DNA from: Prostheceraeus crozeri
Lineage: Eukaryota; Platyhelminthes; Polycladida; Euryleptidae
Length of the DNA stretch: 64,000 nt
Direction: 5' to 3'
NCBI GenBank assembly: GCA_907163375.1
Contig: CAJQUW010006798.1
Span: 62,001-126,000 of the forward strand
Both the position numbers and the translations under genes were made by a program. The notes beneath the pieces were generated by a model. That model was not told where the DNA came from and searched no databases. It worked only from the letters and a program-made list of their open reading frames with translations. Shown piece after piece: positions 24,018 through 35,425 of the stretch (position 1 is its first letter; each line of letters starts with the position of its first letter).

Positions 24018-25193
24018 ATGACAAAACCGAATAACGCCAAGATGTTGGTTGGCAAGTGTAGTTGTGGCAAGATTGCCAGAGGAAGTGAACTGAAGAAGCA
24101 TTTAAAAGAAAAAGAGGGGACGATGGGCCATGAGAGGAAAGTGATGTTGAGGTTGTGTGTGTCTTGTCGGAAATCTGTGATGGGGGATGAGAAGGAATTT
24201 ATGAAGGCGCATTTGCAGTGTGAGAGTGGGAACATCGGAGAGAAGGGGTTCAAGGCATGGTTTGAGGGAGAGTTGTTGGAAAGGGAAGAGGTGAGAAAGG
24301 CGGTGGCAACGATTCAGGACGTGATTGGGGAGAAAGTGGTGAGGAATGCGAGTGATGTGATTTCGAGTGAGGAAGTTGAGTTGAGAGCGAAAATGAAGAA
24401 GAAGGATGATGTTGATTTGGATGCGGTGATGGAAGATTTGTTTGGGGATATAGCGGATTTGAAGGAAGAGTGGGAGGGGGAGGAAGTGGCTAAGCCGATG
24501 GCAGCGTCATCGCCACGGCAGCAAGAGGCGTATGATACGGAGGTATTTGTGAGAATGAAGGATCGTGTGATGGCTTTGGAAAGTAATAATAGAAAAGTTT
24601 TGAAGGAGAATGAAGAGCTGATGGTGAAGGTTGAGGGGTATAGGGCAACGAGGGAAGAGTTGGAGAGCTTGAGAAAGAAGGAGAAGGAATGGATGGCGGA
24701 AAGGAGCGAGTTGATGAGGAAGGCAGGTTTGGTGGAGAGTTTGCAGGCGAGTGTGTCGAGGAAGGATGAAGAGATAGAGCGGATGCGAAGCGTGGTGAAG
24801 GAGACGGAGGAGGTGAAGGTTATTAATAAGAGGTTGACGGGTGAAGTGGAGCGACTGCATGAGCGTTTGAAGTGTCGAAAAAGGAGAGTGTATGACGTCC
24901 ATCTTCCCCTCTTTGAGAATAATGTATGCGACGCCCCAACCATCACCGATGACCCCAACGTGACCCAACAGTGTTATGAGGGCGACGGAGTCCGATGTCT
25001 CCACATGAGTATGGACATTACCGGTCAGCTTGAAGACTTCGTCGTCCGAAAAGTTCGGAAGAAAGTTCCCAGTAAGCTTCCTCAACATGATCATTTTTGT
25101 AGCTCATCTAATCTCCTATTCTTTTTCTTTCAGAGTTTTTGCAGAAGTGAGAGGAGTGTCGGTGGACGGAGAACGACCCATGGGCTCTTTTAA
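24018..25193 (+). mobile_element. Polinton gene: Cys/His N-terminus and long coiled coil, unknown role
   Basis: About 391 residues in the open frame. The N-terminus has two Cys/His clusters that could bind zinc (KCSCGKIARGSELKKHLKEK and CVSCRKSV...HLQCESG). Residues about 80-290 are charged, heptad-rich coiled coil (KVLKENEELMVKVEGYRATR, REELESLRKKEKEW). A GT..AG pair (25072-25133) could splice out the low-complexity tail and give an alternative end. Function unknown; a structural or DNA-binding role is only a guess. The stretch 24018-24890 is extremely purine-rich on this strand and the composition flips to C-rich after about 24895. Start chosen as the ATG after the leader acceptor. Confidence 0.75.
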
Positions 25194-25337
25194 GGGCCAA
25201 CCTTCTAATGCAGCTAAAGCGGTCCCAAGCCCGCCACATATCCTCGGATATGGAATGCAGAGGGGAAGAAAAATAATGAATGGAATGAAATGGGAGGACA
25301 CTCACGCGCCACACGCAACATAACACACTTCTCTCTT

Positions 25338-26333
25338 CCGTAGTCTAACAAGCTCTTTACACATGGATCGCAGTCGATTGCTATCCCTGTATCAGAAGTG
25401 TAAGCTATCTTAATTTTATTTGACACTATTTCATCTATCATCATCGTCCATATGAAATGTTTTAAGATTTACAAGTTAGACTAAGCGTGCTACTATTTCC
25501 AAATGAAAATGTATACATGGTTAAATCATCCACTTAACCCCATCCGTAGTCTAACAAGCTCTTTACACATGGATCGCAGTCGATTGCTATCCCTGTATCA
25601 GAAGTGTAAGCTATCTTAATTTTATTTGACACTATTTCATCTATCATCATCGTCCATATGAAATGTTTTAAGATTTACAAGTTAGACTAAGCGTGCTACT
25701 ATTTCCAAATGAAAATGTATACATGGTTAAATCATCCACTTAACCCCATCCGTAGTCTAACAAGCTCTTTACACATGGATCGCAGTCGATTGCTATCCCT
25801 GTATCAGAAGTGTAAGCTATCTTAATTTTATTTGACACTATTTCATCTATCATCATCGTCCATATGAAATGTTTTAAGATTTACAAGTTAGACTAAGCGT
25901 GCATGGTTAAATCATCCACTTAACCCCATCCGTAGTCTAACAAGCTCTTTACACATGGATCGCAGTCGATTGCTATCCCTGTATCAGAAGTGTAAGCTAT
26001 CTTAATTTTATTTGACACTATTTCATCTATCATCATCGTCCATATGAAATGTTTTAAGATTTACAAGTTAGACTAAGCGTGCTACTATTTCCAAATGAAA
26101 ATGTATACATGGTTAAATCATCCACTTAACCCCATCCGTAGTCTAACAAGCTCTTTACACATGGATCGCAGTCGATTGCTATCCCTGTATCAGAAGTGTA
26201 AGCTATCTTAATTTTATTTGACACTATTTCATCTATCATCATCGTCCATATGAAATGTTTTAAGATTTACAAGTTAGACTAAGCGTGCTACTATTTCCAA
26301 ATGAAAATGTATACATGGTTAAATCATCCACTG
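25338..26333 (+). repeat. tandem array, five copies of a 206-bp unit
   Basis: Copies start at CCGTAGTCTAACAAGCTC: 25338, 25544, 25750, 25930 and 26136. Periods are 206, 206, 180 and 206 bp; the third copy lacks 26 bp around the phrase CTACTATTTCCAAATG. The copies look otherwise identical to the eye. It separates the coiled-coil gene from the unknown minus-strand gene and contains no gene. Confidence 0.96.
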
Positions 26334-26389
26334 AAGCCCCATTCAAGTACGTCAGTATGAAAGCAAAGATAATATGAAGTAAAAATTTA

Positions 26390-26839
26390 TTATGGCATGT
26401 ATTTCAAAAGGTCTTCATCGTCAATATCGTCCCAGAGTCTGGCTTCACATAGATAACAAAAACAGTTCAGTTGCTTTAATCGTTCTTCCACTGCGAGCCT
26501 CACTTTATCAATATACTCCCACTCTGCCATAGTTCGTGGCTGGGAGTTAGGGGTGTACCACTCCCATAATTGGTGGAGGAATTTCGTGCTGGTGATCTCC
26601 ATCACATCGTCAGTATCGTACTGGAGATACTTCCACCTCACGCCTGTTAAGTCGGGACACTCCTTCTCACATACACTCTCCTCTTCCTCGTCCGCTGGTA
26701 ATGATAACTTTCGTATATTGTCCAGTCGGTACACCATCTCCACCTTCGCCTTTCTTGGTGCATTTGGTGTAACGAGCGCCTTTGGTGTTGAGCATGGAGA
26801 AGATAATTTTGTGTTTGATGTTGTTGGAGGGCTTGTCAT
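26390..26839 (-). mobile_element. Polinton gene of unknown function, 149 residues
   Basis: Not recognised. Starts MTSPPTTSNTK, with a Ser/Thr/Pro-rich N-terminus, an acidic stretch (PADEEEESVCEKECPD) and a conserved-looking C-half (WKYLQYDTDDVMEITSTKFL, LWEWYTP, RTMAEWEYIDKVRLAVEERL) ending in a possible Cys pair CFCYLCEARLWDD. It is transcribed divergently from the polymerase gene and may share the 26.84-27.1 kb promoter region. Could be a regulatory or virion protein; no evidence chooses. Confidence 0.6.
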
Positions 26840-26895
26840 TTTGACTGTGAATAATGACTTTGAAATGTTTTCTAATTCTTAAGTATACACAAGCA

Positions 26896-27118
26896 GCCAA
26901 TCAGAATGAACATCCAATGAATGAAGAGAATGAAAGTATATAAGCAAAGTGACATCCGTATCATTTCACTCTGTCTTTGAGACGCATAAGTGAACTGTTC
27001 TCTGACGAATTCTGTATTTGAGGCGTACAAGTGAACTGCTCTTTAGTGAATTCCAAATTTGAGTGAAGTCTCTATCTTGTTGAAGTATCAAGCTTAAACA
27101 TAATTTCGTTCAAATGGT
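26896..27118 (+). promoter_or_regulatory. CCAAT/TATA promoter before the Polinton DNA polymerase gene
   Basis: Two CCAAT boxes (CCAATCAG near 26898 and CATCCAATGA near 26912), then TATATAAG at 26937-26944, then an initiator-like TCATTTCACTCTG. Downstream is an ATG directly followed by a splice donor (ATG/GTAAGT, ATG at 27114). The same layout, in the same order, appears at the right end of the element on the minus strand. Confidence 0.65.
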
Positions 27119-27269
27119 AAGTTGAAAATTTCCTCTCTCATCTCCCTCAAACGTGTGGCTAATAGCATCTTCCTCAATTTCAGGCATCAACTTCATCACC
27201 AACACCCTCCCTTCTCGAGGAAATTTTATAGTTGTTGAGTCAAGGTAGGTTGTAACAATACACTGAGAC

Positions 27270-28406
27270 TTGAACAGAGATGAAAGAATGATTTCTCTTT
27301 CAGGTGATACCAGTTCCATCTCGTGCGAGTCCATGTCAACATTGTCACGGGAATGCGACGATCGGCAATGTGCTGACTGTGGACACATCTTCACGAGGAA
27401 GCGTGATCTCATCCGACACATCAAGCGAGGTGTTTGTAGACCTAAGCCGGCATCAATCTCCGAAGGTAGGGATGATTCTGTTAACGATGTCTCCTTTTCT
27501 TGCGATTTATGCATTCAGTCTTTCGAGACACGTTTTGAACTATCTTCGCACAGACTTCAACATACACACACGAACGATACCTACACCAACGGTACCTCCT
27601 CTATCCGACTCACTGAGGTGTCCATAAATAATTTAGTGAGGAACTACCAGATGGACTCCTCAGAAACCATTGCTAACTTTGAGGAATGGTTTCATCAAAA
27701 TTCATCATTGATAGAAGCGCTCTTCAACAATTTAGACAATTTTAGAATGAAGGCGCTCATCTATCTTAAAATAAAATATGTAAAAATCGACCACCATACT
27801 GGACAAATAATAGAGAGGTTGGAGTTTCACATACCCTCCTCTCCTGCAACCGAAGTTGTAGACTGTGAGTCTTGGATAAATTTTCATATCCAAGGGTTAA
27901 AATTAAATATAGATAAATTTAACGAGCGTGATAGTGGACTCGTTTTTGATGGTATTGAGACCGCCATGATTAAAATCAGTTTATTAGGAAATCATAGTGG
28001 TCGAGGCTCCTTTAAACTTCCGAAAAATTTAAGAAATAAAGCAGCAGTCATTTCTGTAGATTGCGAATCGCAATGTTTTAAGTATGCCGTCCTCTCCATT
28101 CTCCACTATAATGATGTGCAGAATAGTCGATACCGCAAGAGTAAGTATCAACAGTGGGAGAATGAATTAAACTTCGATGACTGTAATAGTGACGATATGA
28201 AAATTAAAGATATAGAAAAATTTGAAAAATTGAACAACATCAAAATAGTTCTCCATGTTTGGGAAAAGGGATTGAAGGGTGTGCGCTACAACTCGCGTTC
28301 GAGTTGTTATGAACGTACAGTAAACCTGTTATTAGTAAAACAGGATGATAGTGAGGAATGGCACTATGCGGTATTCCCAAAATCTCTCGCTTATACCACC
28401 ACTTAG
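27270..28406 (+). mobile_element. Polinton DNA polymerase B, N-terminal zinc-finger part
   Basis: The amino-terminal region of the Polinton polymerase. Two C2H2-type fingers (CADCGHIFTRKRDLIRHIKR and CDLCIQSFETRFELSSHRLQ), then a domain that precedes the exonuclease in many Polinton polymerases (ESWINFHIQGLKLNIDKFNE, then FKLPKNLRNKAAVISVDCES and FKYAVLSILHYND). This part is thought to hold the protein-priming region, though no priming residue can be named by eye. It runs into the exonuclease-polymerase part; the whole gene has about one break. Confidence 0.88.
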
Positions 28407-31099
28407 AAAACTCTAGTAGAGAGTTATATTACTGCGACAGATGTATTCGCCACTTTAGGAGGAAAACTAAATTTGAAACTCATTACGAATGGTGTAAGCG
28501 AGGTAAACTGCAAATGGAGCGCATGCCCAAAGATAAGGAGTTTTCATATAGAGAGAATGGTGATGAACTAAGTCCTCTTCGTGTCATCTATGCTGACATC
28601 GAATGTTATATCGATGATAACATCCATCGACCAGCAGCCATTTCCTGCTATGAAGTATGGCATGATCACTTTAGGAGTAGGCAAAATAAAATGCGCGTCT
28701 GGCAAGGTGAGGATTGTATTTACCAATTCCTACAATTCCTCGAACAGGCTGTAAAATTTCAACAAAAACATGATGGTGAACTCTATCGCAGATCATTGCA
28801 TATGACAGCAGATGATCAAGCAAAATTTGATAGTTGCAACATTTGCCCCAAATGTAGGAAAACATTTGACGATGATAAGATTAAGAAAGTGCGCGACCAT
28901 GATCACATCAATGGTAAATTTAGAAACGCACTCTGTTCAAAATGCAATTTTTCACTTAGGATGAAACGGCGTACATTACCCGTCATTTTCCATAATTTCA
29001 AGGGCTACGACAGCCATATGATAATAAAAGGAGGTTTAGGTCAAATGAAAGAGTGGAAGCTTGATGTAATAGCACAAACGAGAGAGAAGTTTATGGCCAT
29101 GACAGCAAAAGTGCCTGTCGATAAAACTAAAGAAAATAAGACGGTCTACTTTGATATAAAATTTTTAGATTCCTACCAATTTATGACTGCATCACTGGCC
29201 TCTCTCGTGCAAAATCTAAAGTCTCTTCCACTAACACAAAATCTTAAGAAACAATACCCAAATCTAACCGATGAAGTCATCACACGGAAAGGAGTCTTTC
29301 CATATGCATATTTTGATGCAATTAGTAAACTCGGCGAGACTTCTCTTCCGCCCATAGATAAATTTAGAAATGATTTGACCGGTGCAGAATGTAAGACCGA
29401 AGATTATGATCATGCACAAGATGCATGGATAAAATTTGACTGCCATATATTTGGTGAATATATGATTGCCTACCTTAAGTTAGATGTATTTTTGCTGGCT
29501 GATGTATTTCAGGAGTTTCGACGAGTGGCATTAGAAGAAGATAAGTTAGATCCCGTCCACTTTGTCAGTCTGCCAGCCATGTCATTTAAGTCTGCTTTTA
29601 AAATGACTGGTGAGACCATTCATCTCTTACAAGATCCAGAGATGTATAATTTATTTGAGCGAGGAATTCGCGGTGGTCTCACATTTGTAAATAAACATAG
29701 GTTAAAATCAAAAATAGTAGGCAATGACCAGACTCATCTGAAGTATTATGACCAAAATAATTTGTATGGTAGTTCATTATCCAAACCGCTACCTCACTCT
29801 GAGTTTAGCTGGTTAGATGATAGTGATATTCAACATTTCTCCAACCCTTCCAACATACTAGCAATTCCAGATGAAGGTGATTGGGGATATTATTTTGAGA
29901 TAGATCTAATCTATCCAAATAATATTAAACATAAAACCGTAGATTTTCCACTCGCACCCGAATCAGGTGAAGTGAGTAAAGATATGTTTTCCGACTTTAT
30001 GAAACAATTTCATAAAGATTTAGAATCATGTGGACAACCCGACTATAAGCCTTGTCGCAAACTTTTACTCACCCAGTATGATAAAGAAAACTATCTAGTC
30101 CACTTTAGCATCTTAAAATTTTATTTAGAAATGGGTATGATTTTAAAAAGAGTTCACCGCATTATTAAATTTAGACAGAAAGCCTTCCTCAAGCCATATA
30201 TTGATAGCAACAGCCAGAAACGTGCACTAGCCCAAAATAACTTTGAAAAAGATTTTTATAAATATAAGAACAACAGTCTATTTGGTAAGACGATGGAGGA
30301 TGTTAGAAAGCGCGTAAACTACAAACTAGTTAATGATGATCAAAAGTATCACAAATTTACCTCATCACCTCTATTCATCGATAGAGACATTATCGATGAG
30401 GACCTTATAGGTGTTAAAATGATAAAATCTGAAGTTGAGTTGTGCAAACCCATCTATATTGGTCAAGCTGTACTAGATTATTCTAAGCTTGAAATGTACC
30501 AACTCTTTTATAAAATACTAAAACCATGTCCTCTCGTAAAAGAGGTTCGTTTGTTGGGTGGTGATACAGATAGTTTCTTCTTAGGTATTACCACTCAAAA
30601 AGATTTAAATTTCAATGAAGTAGGAAAATCTTTAGAAAGATATTTTGATACATCAAATTATCCTGCTGATCATCCACTCTACTCCATCAAAAATAAGGCA
30701 AAACTTGGCTGCTTTAAGGATGAGACAGCAGGGAAGGAAATAGATGAAATGATTCTCCTCCGTCCAAAAATGTATTCTATGAAATTAAAGGATAGTGATG
30801 ATAGCATTAAGCGCGCTAAAGGCATATCAAAATCCATTGTGCAAAATATGAAACATAAGAATTTCAGGAAAGCCTATAGAAATAAAAATATAACGTTTGT
30901 CAATATGACAATCTTAAAATCTAAGTCGCATGAGATCAAAACTCATACTTTTAGGAAACGGGCGCTTTCAGCATGGGAGGATAAGAGGTGCTGGTTAGAA
31001 CACAACATATCTCTTCCACATGGACATCCTGACACAAACATACCACCACCCAAAAGAATTAAACTCACACTACCACATTCAGGAGACGTCTTAGCATAA
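28358..31099 (+). mobile_element. Polinton protein-primed family B DNA polymerase, exonuclease and polymerase parts
   Basis: The replicative polymerase. After a C2H2 finger (CDRCIRHFRRKTKFETHYEW) come the 3'-5' exonuclease motifs: Exo I VIYADIECYID, Exo II HNFKGYDSHMIIKG, Exo III YLKLDVFLLADVFQEF. The polymerase motifs follow: motif A LKYYDQNNLYGSSLSKPLP, motif B YKNNSLFGKTMEDVRKRV and motif C LLGGDTDSFFLGI. An HNH/zinc-like insert (CNICPKCRKTF ... VRDHDHINGKFRNALCSKC) lies between Exo I and Exo II and is common in this family. Length and motif order match Polinton pPolB. It copies the linear element genome from protein-capped ends. Convergent with the minus-strand gene at 31405, with AATAAA near 31384. 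Confidence 0.97.
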
Positions 31100-31404
31100 T
31101 CATCCTTAACTTAGTATTTTGATGTTGATTTCTGTAGATAAACATTGTTGTTTTATGTATCGCATGAGATTGTTTTTTCCTTGTGAATATGTGTCCACAT
31201 CTGTACATTCCCCATGTGATGACTTTTCCACTGAAAGACATTTTTCCTATCCCTGTATATTTCCACCCTTCACGAAGTAAAAAGACTTTTTGTATATAAC
31301 AATGTTTATTGAAGTGCGCTCATGTATATATTTTCAGTGGATGTTGTATAAAGTCTGTTGCTTCACATTCATGTACATATTTCAATAAACATATCACAAT
31401 GACT

Positions 31405-32953
31405 TCACTTTGTTTTCCGAAACACTAACGTTATGAGGGATTTAGTATCTTTCACATGGATGCACTCTTGTAAACCATTGATAATTTTGATAGCAATAGA
31501 GGGTATAGTTTGTTTGACGACGGGATGATAGAAAATAGATTCAAACATCTTCTCGACTATTCCATATGAAGCGTCTTTATCATGAATGAAATCACGTAAA
31601 ATGTATTCTTTTTTCTCACCAACAGAAATAGGTAGAATCAAATCACTTTGAATGTAAAGGTGCTGTTCATGTTTATCAAGTGTCATTGGTGTTTCTATAC
31701 CAATCGTATGCGCAGCAGCAAACACTGTTTGTAGCATTGAAAAACCAGAGTTTTTTCAAATTTTTACTCAATTGACATTGAATGTCATCACCCAGTCTCA
31801 GAACAACGCGTTGATTTTCAATTGAAAACGAAATGTGGTGTGTCTTTACATCATATTTACTTTTCATCACATGCTTCAACTTCTGTTGTATATAAGGATT
31901 TACTACATGAATGAAGCTTTCAACTGTATGATACAGACGCGGCATTATATTGATAGCAACTTTAGATTCTTCATAAGACTGGTAAATTTTCTTGATGCGA
32001 TCGCCATAGATGTCCACCCACCATTCATCATTAACTGAATCAGCTTTAGTGTGATATTCATGAGAAGCATACACCACACCGCTTCCAATAATAGGTGTAT
32101 AATGTCTTACAAAATGACGCAAGGTTGGAGAGAAATAAACTGTAAGTTTGTCATTATATTTCTGAATAACCAACTTATTTTTGTCCGCCATAATTTTTTC
32201 TCCATACTTCTTACCCACAGTCTCATTCCATCGTTTTACTAATTCAATAAGTGATAAAGGTTGAACACCACGCTTTTTCAAAATGATGCGTTCTTCGCAT
32301 TCTACAACATCTTCATCAAATATTTTAAATCTATAATGAAATTTGTTGATTCGATTTGAATAAACTTTTCTAACATTTGCAGTAGCAATTGACGTTAGAT
32401 GTAGTCCATGGCCAAAACCAACATGCGGATAGAATTCACTATCCAACCTCATCGTAAGACCTTTAGTAAAAGAATGAAAGCGGAGGAACTGTCTCCCACT
32501 CCAATGATAGATAGTAAACTCATAAGCTTTCTGATTTTTATTCTTCATGATGGAAGTATTACCACTGTTGAATGCCTTAATAATTTTCTCATTCCCAAAT
32601 GGCTCATAAGAATCTGATTTTATCTGAATCCATTCATAGTTCCATTTTCCATCTGATGTTAAATTGTATGGGAACTGGAATGCATTATTCATCATTATTC
32701 CATCATGGGTGCGAGGAGTCAATATCATTTCTTCCAAATCATTCACATTCTGAATATTGCTATCATAGCAAATACTAGAAACGCCAACCTCCCATTCACC
32801 TTCTAAATGCAGTGGCCGATTTAATTCTACTCGATAGTCTGATGGTTTATTTTTGGGAAATTTATTCATAGAAGCATTACTGGGCAAGTAGATTAGAAAC
32901 GAGTCCTTATTTTCACTTTCCATATTATTCACATTGGAAAAATATAATAGCAT
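31405..32953 (-). mobile_element. Polinton conserved protein, copy A (broken)
   Basis: First of two related Polinton proteins. N-terminal signature DSFLIYLPSNASMNKFPKNK followed by PLHLEGEWEVGVSSICYD. The C-terminal part has the phrase IPSIAIKIINGLQECIHVK and LITLVFRK, typical of this Polinton family. Proteins with the LPSNASM..FP signature occur in many animal Polintons next to capsid genes and are presumed virion proteins; the exact role is not established to my knowledge. It lies 10 bp downstream of copy B on the same strand, suggesting tandem duplication. Broken, about one break. Confidence 0.75.
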
Positions 32954-32962
32954 ACTTTTGCA

Positions 32963-34381
32963 TTAACTCTTCATTCGGAAATGGAGTGTAATACTTGTCA
33001 CAGCATCTTTATGAAAAGGAATCAACGCACCAGCATCATCATAAATTGCAATATCAATTTGTGGGATGTAGTTTGATTTCAGCTTTGTATAATGCACTTT
33101 CTTGAAAGTATGCTCAGATAAAATACTGCAGCTTTTTGGCTGGTATGGTATCATTGCTAGCAATGGAGCTTCAACATCTCCCACACGTACATCTTCACCA
33201 ATATTGGAATATATCTGAAAATAGTTAATACGACGCGATAGCGACATGTCTGCGCTAGCTTTGGTTACAGTACCACTTTTAAAGATATTTTGATCAAAAC
33301 CCAAAATGTCCATTAGAGTTTTATCCATAATTAGTTCAATACCTTTTCCATTTATAGTGAGAGACAAAGTACCTTCTTTTTCAGAAAATGAAATATGTTG
33401 CTCATTAATCACTTCATTTAAACAATCTACAACCAATTTAACCGAAGTAATAATGCGAGGCATCAACACTCTTGTTTCATGTAAGAAACCACCAAAAGGC
33501 TCTACACACTTTCTGTATAAAGATACGGCCCATTCTGTATCAAATTGATTTGGCCTTTCACATGGTAAATGTTGCATATCAGATTTTCCATGAACAGCTG
33601 CAGAACGATGTCGTAAGAACTGATGAAAATCTTTTGAACAAACTAATACTAGATCATCATCATTTAATTTGCTTATTGCAATATGATTAGATGATTTGAT
33701 ATAAGTCAATGTTGCCACTTGTTTGCCATCAACTCGAAGGAGATAATTAAATTTCTTCAATAATGTTTCAGGAGTCATGTTTGTCTTTCTTGGCTTAATC
33801 ACTATCTTCTTCACCAACGTCTTCTCATTTCTTGGAATAAGATCTACATAATAAGCTTCCTCTCGATATATTAACTGTTTATGACCACTTATGTGGTAAT
33901 TAACGTTAAAATTATCATAGCTTGTTAAGGCGCTAGCGAGGTAGCCTAAATCATATCTTAAACTTGGACTTAAACCAACAATCCAATCTTTCTCAACTAC
34001 ATGATGTACATAATTATAATCATCATTGTGCGGAGTAAATTGGACAATATGTTTACACGCTTTATTCAAGAAATCATATATAAACTTTTTACATGATAAG
34101 AGATCTTTCTTTGACCACTGTGGAATGTATACTCGGCACCCCTTTTCACATTGATAAGCAGCTGTACGCCTCATATTAATAGTCATCACCTCATGATCAA
34201 AAGTATAGACACAGTTGCTATAAACAAGTTGAGTGACACCCACTTCCCAATTTCCATTTAGCTGTTGTACATGATCAATGGGAGTAGAAAAGAGTGCGGC
34301 TCGATTACTAGTAAATCTCTTTGTAGCCGCATTGCTAAGCAAAATATGATAAAACGACATTTTTATATTGCTAATCTGCAA
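32963..34381 (-). mobile_element. Polinton conserved protein, copy B
   Basis: Intact 472-residue frame related to copy A. N-terminus SFYHILLSNAATKRFTSNRA, then HVQQLNGNWEVGVTQLVYSN. C-terminus YSNIGEDVRVGDVEAPLLAM, IPQIDIAIYDDAGALIPFHK and SITLHFRMK. The paired WEVG near the start and the D-x-G-x-x-(I/V)-P-F...TLHF end mark the family. Presumed virion protein. The likely start is the ATG at 34360 (MSFYHILLSN), as the family begins there. It is divergent from the PC4-like pair; the intergenic gap is tiny, so promoters must overlap coding DNA or be shared. Confidence 0.78.
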
Positions 34382-34395
34382 CTTTGCATAACATC

Positions 34396-34752
34396 ATGAA
34401 GACCTGGATTTTGGACTCTCTACAATATATCAGAGTTGATCGTGATGGAAACGTACATTTCAAAAATTCTCATGGTCATACATCAAGAGGAATTACATTA
34501 ACATGGCGACAATTTGTCAACCTCAATGATATCATGAGGGATTTGGAATATTTTGAAACATTAAGATTCATCTCCTTGGGTGATCAAGTTTGGCTTCAAC
34601 ATTACAGAAATGAAATTCAAATCTACCATTCTCATTCCGCAAACTGTTTCTCATTTCGCAAATACAATTGGGAGAAGTATAGAAGATATATACATCGCTC
34701 CATCATGACATTTATTCGTCGTGAGTTCATCGCCCTACTATGCAAATCTTAA
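34396..34752 (+). mobile_element. Polinton small protein with PC4-like repeats, copy 1
   Basis: About 118 residues from the ATG at 34396. The pattern occurs twice. Unit 1: LQYIRVDRDGNVHFKNSHG then ITLTWRQFVNLNDIMRDLEY. Unit 2: VWLQHYRNEIQIYHSHSAN then FSFRKYNWEKYRRYIHRSIM. A strand-rich half followed by (I/F)xLxxxQ(F/W) and a helix resembles the PC4/Sub1 (p15) single-strand-DNA-binding coactivator fold. This is fold-level inference by eye, not a strong motif match. Neighbour copy 2 has the same layout, and the TBP-like gene follows, which supports a transcription role. It runs against the minus-strand gene direction around it. Confidence 0.5.
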
Positions 34753-34774
34753 TCAGACATGACTACCACACATC

Positions 34775-35425
34775 ATGAGTTGGAAATTAGATTCCCTACA
34801 ACGTATTGAAACGGATCATGATCGAAACGTCTATTTCAAAGATTCAACTGGAAATGTGAGAAGAGAGTTTGCTTTATCTTATCGTCATTTTCAATCTCTA
34901 CATCATATCATGAAGGACTTGAAATACTTCTATATGAAAAGACATTCACGTATTGGAAATCGCATCTGGCTGCGCGTCAACAATCGGCGAATTCAACTCT
35001 ATCATTCCCAACTTCATACTAACTTCACATTTCATCAAGGTAGTTGGGAAAAGTATAAAAGGAAGGTACATCGCTCAATTTACTCATTCTTTCATCATGA
35101 AGCGCCATCGCTACACCATCGTCAACATTCTCCGTCGCTTCAGACTCTACACCAAAATCGATCTCACAACATTACACCAACAGCTTCCAAACAGCAAGTA
35201 TTACCCGGGCCGTCCTCAAATGTTAGTGGTGAAGATGAACAATTCACGAAATCTTCAACTCTTCCCAAATGGGACTGTACAGATTCTCGGCGCCCTTTCT
35301 CATTCATCGGCGCAGTCAATGCGCTTAGAGCTACAAAGACTACTACGTCGGATATGGAAGAGGGAGAGGTGTGTGATGTCGAATCTGACTGTGGACAATA
35401 TGGTGATCTCTACTCAATTGAGTGA
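34775..35425 (+). mobile_element. Polinton PC4-like protein, copy 2, overlapping the TBP-like gene
   Basis: 216 residues. Residues 1-110 are a clear paralogue of copy 1: KLDSLQRIETDHDRNVYFKD, FALSYRHFQSLHHIMKDLKY, IGNRIWLRVNNRRIQLYHSQ, FTFHQGSWEKYKRKVHRSIY. The rest is a low-complexity tail (His/Ser/Gln-rich, then acidic DMEEGEVCDVESDCGQYGD) that overlaps the first 110 codons of the TBP-like gene in another frame. The tail could be real dual coding or simply a chance open frame after the paralogous part. 22 bp separate it from copy 1, so the pair is probably co-transcribed or expressed from adjacent starts. Confidence 0.55.

Noticed and set aside
24314-25094. Two long minus-strand frames (214 and 195 residues) opposite the coiled-coil gene
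   Set aside because: They are Ser/Leu/Phe-rich mirrors of the purine-rich coding strand, as expected from its biased composition.
22086-26333. Regular repeats that might suggest a CRISPR array
   Set aside because: Units are 206 and 304 bp and continuous, without short repeats and unique spacers, inside a eukaryotic Polinton: plain tandem arrays.
27304-27627. 107-residue frame inside the polymerase N-part
   Set aside because: A shadow of the zinc-finger frame, without conserved features.
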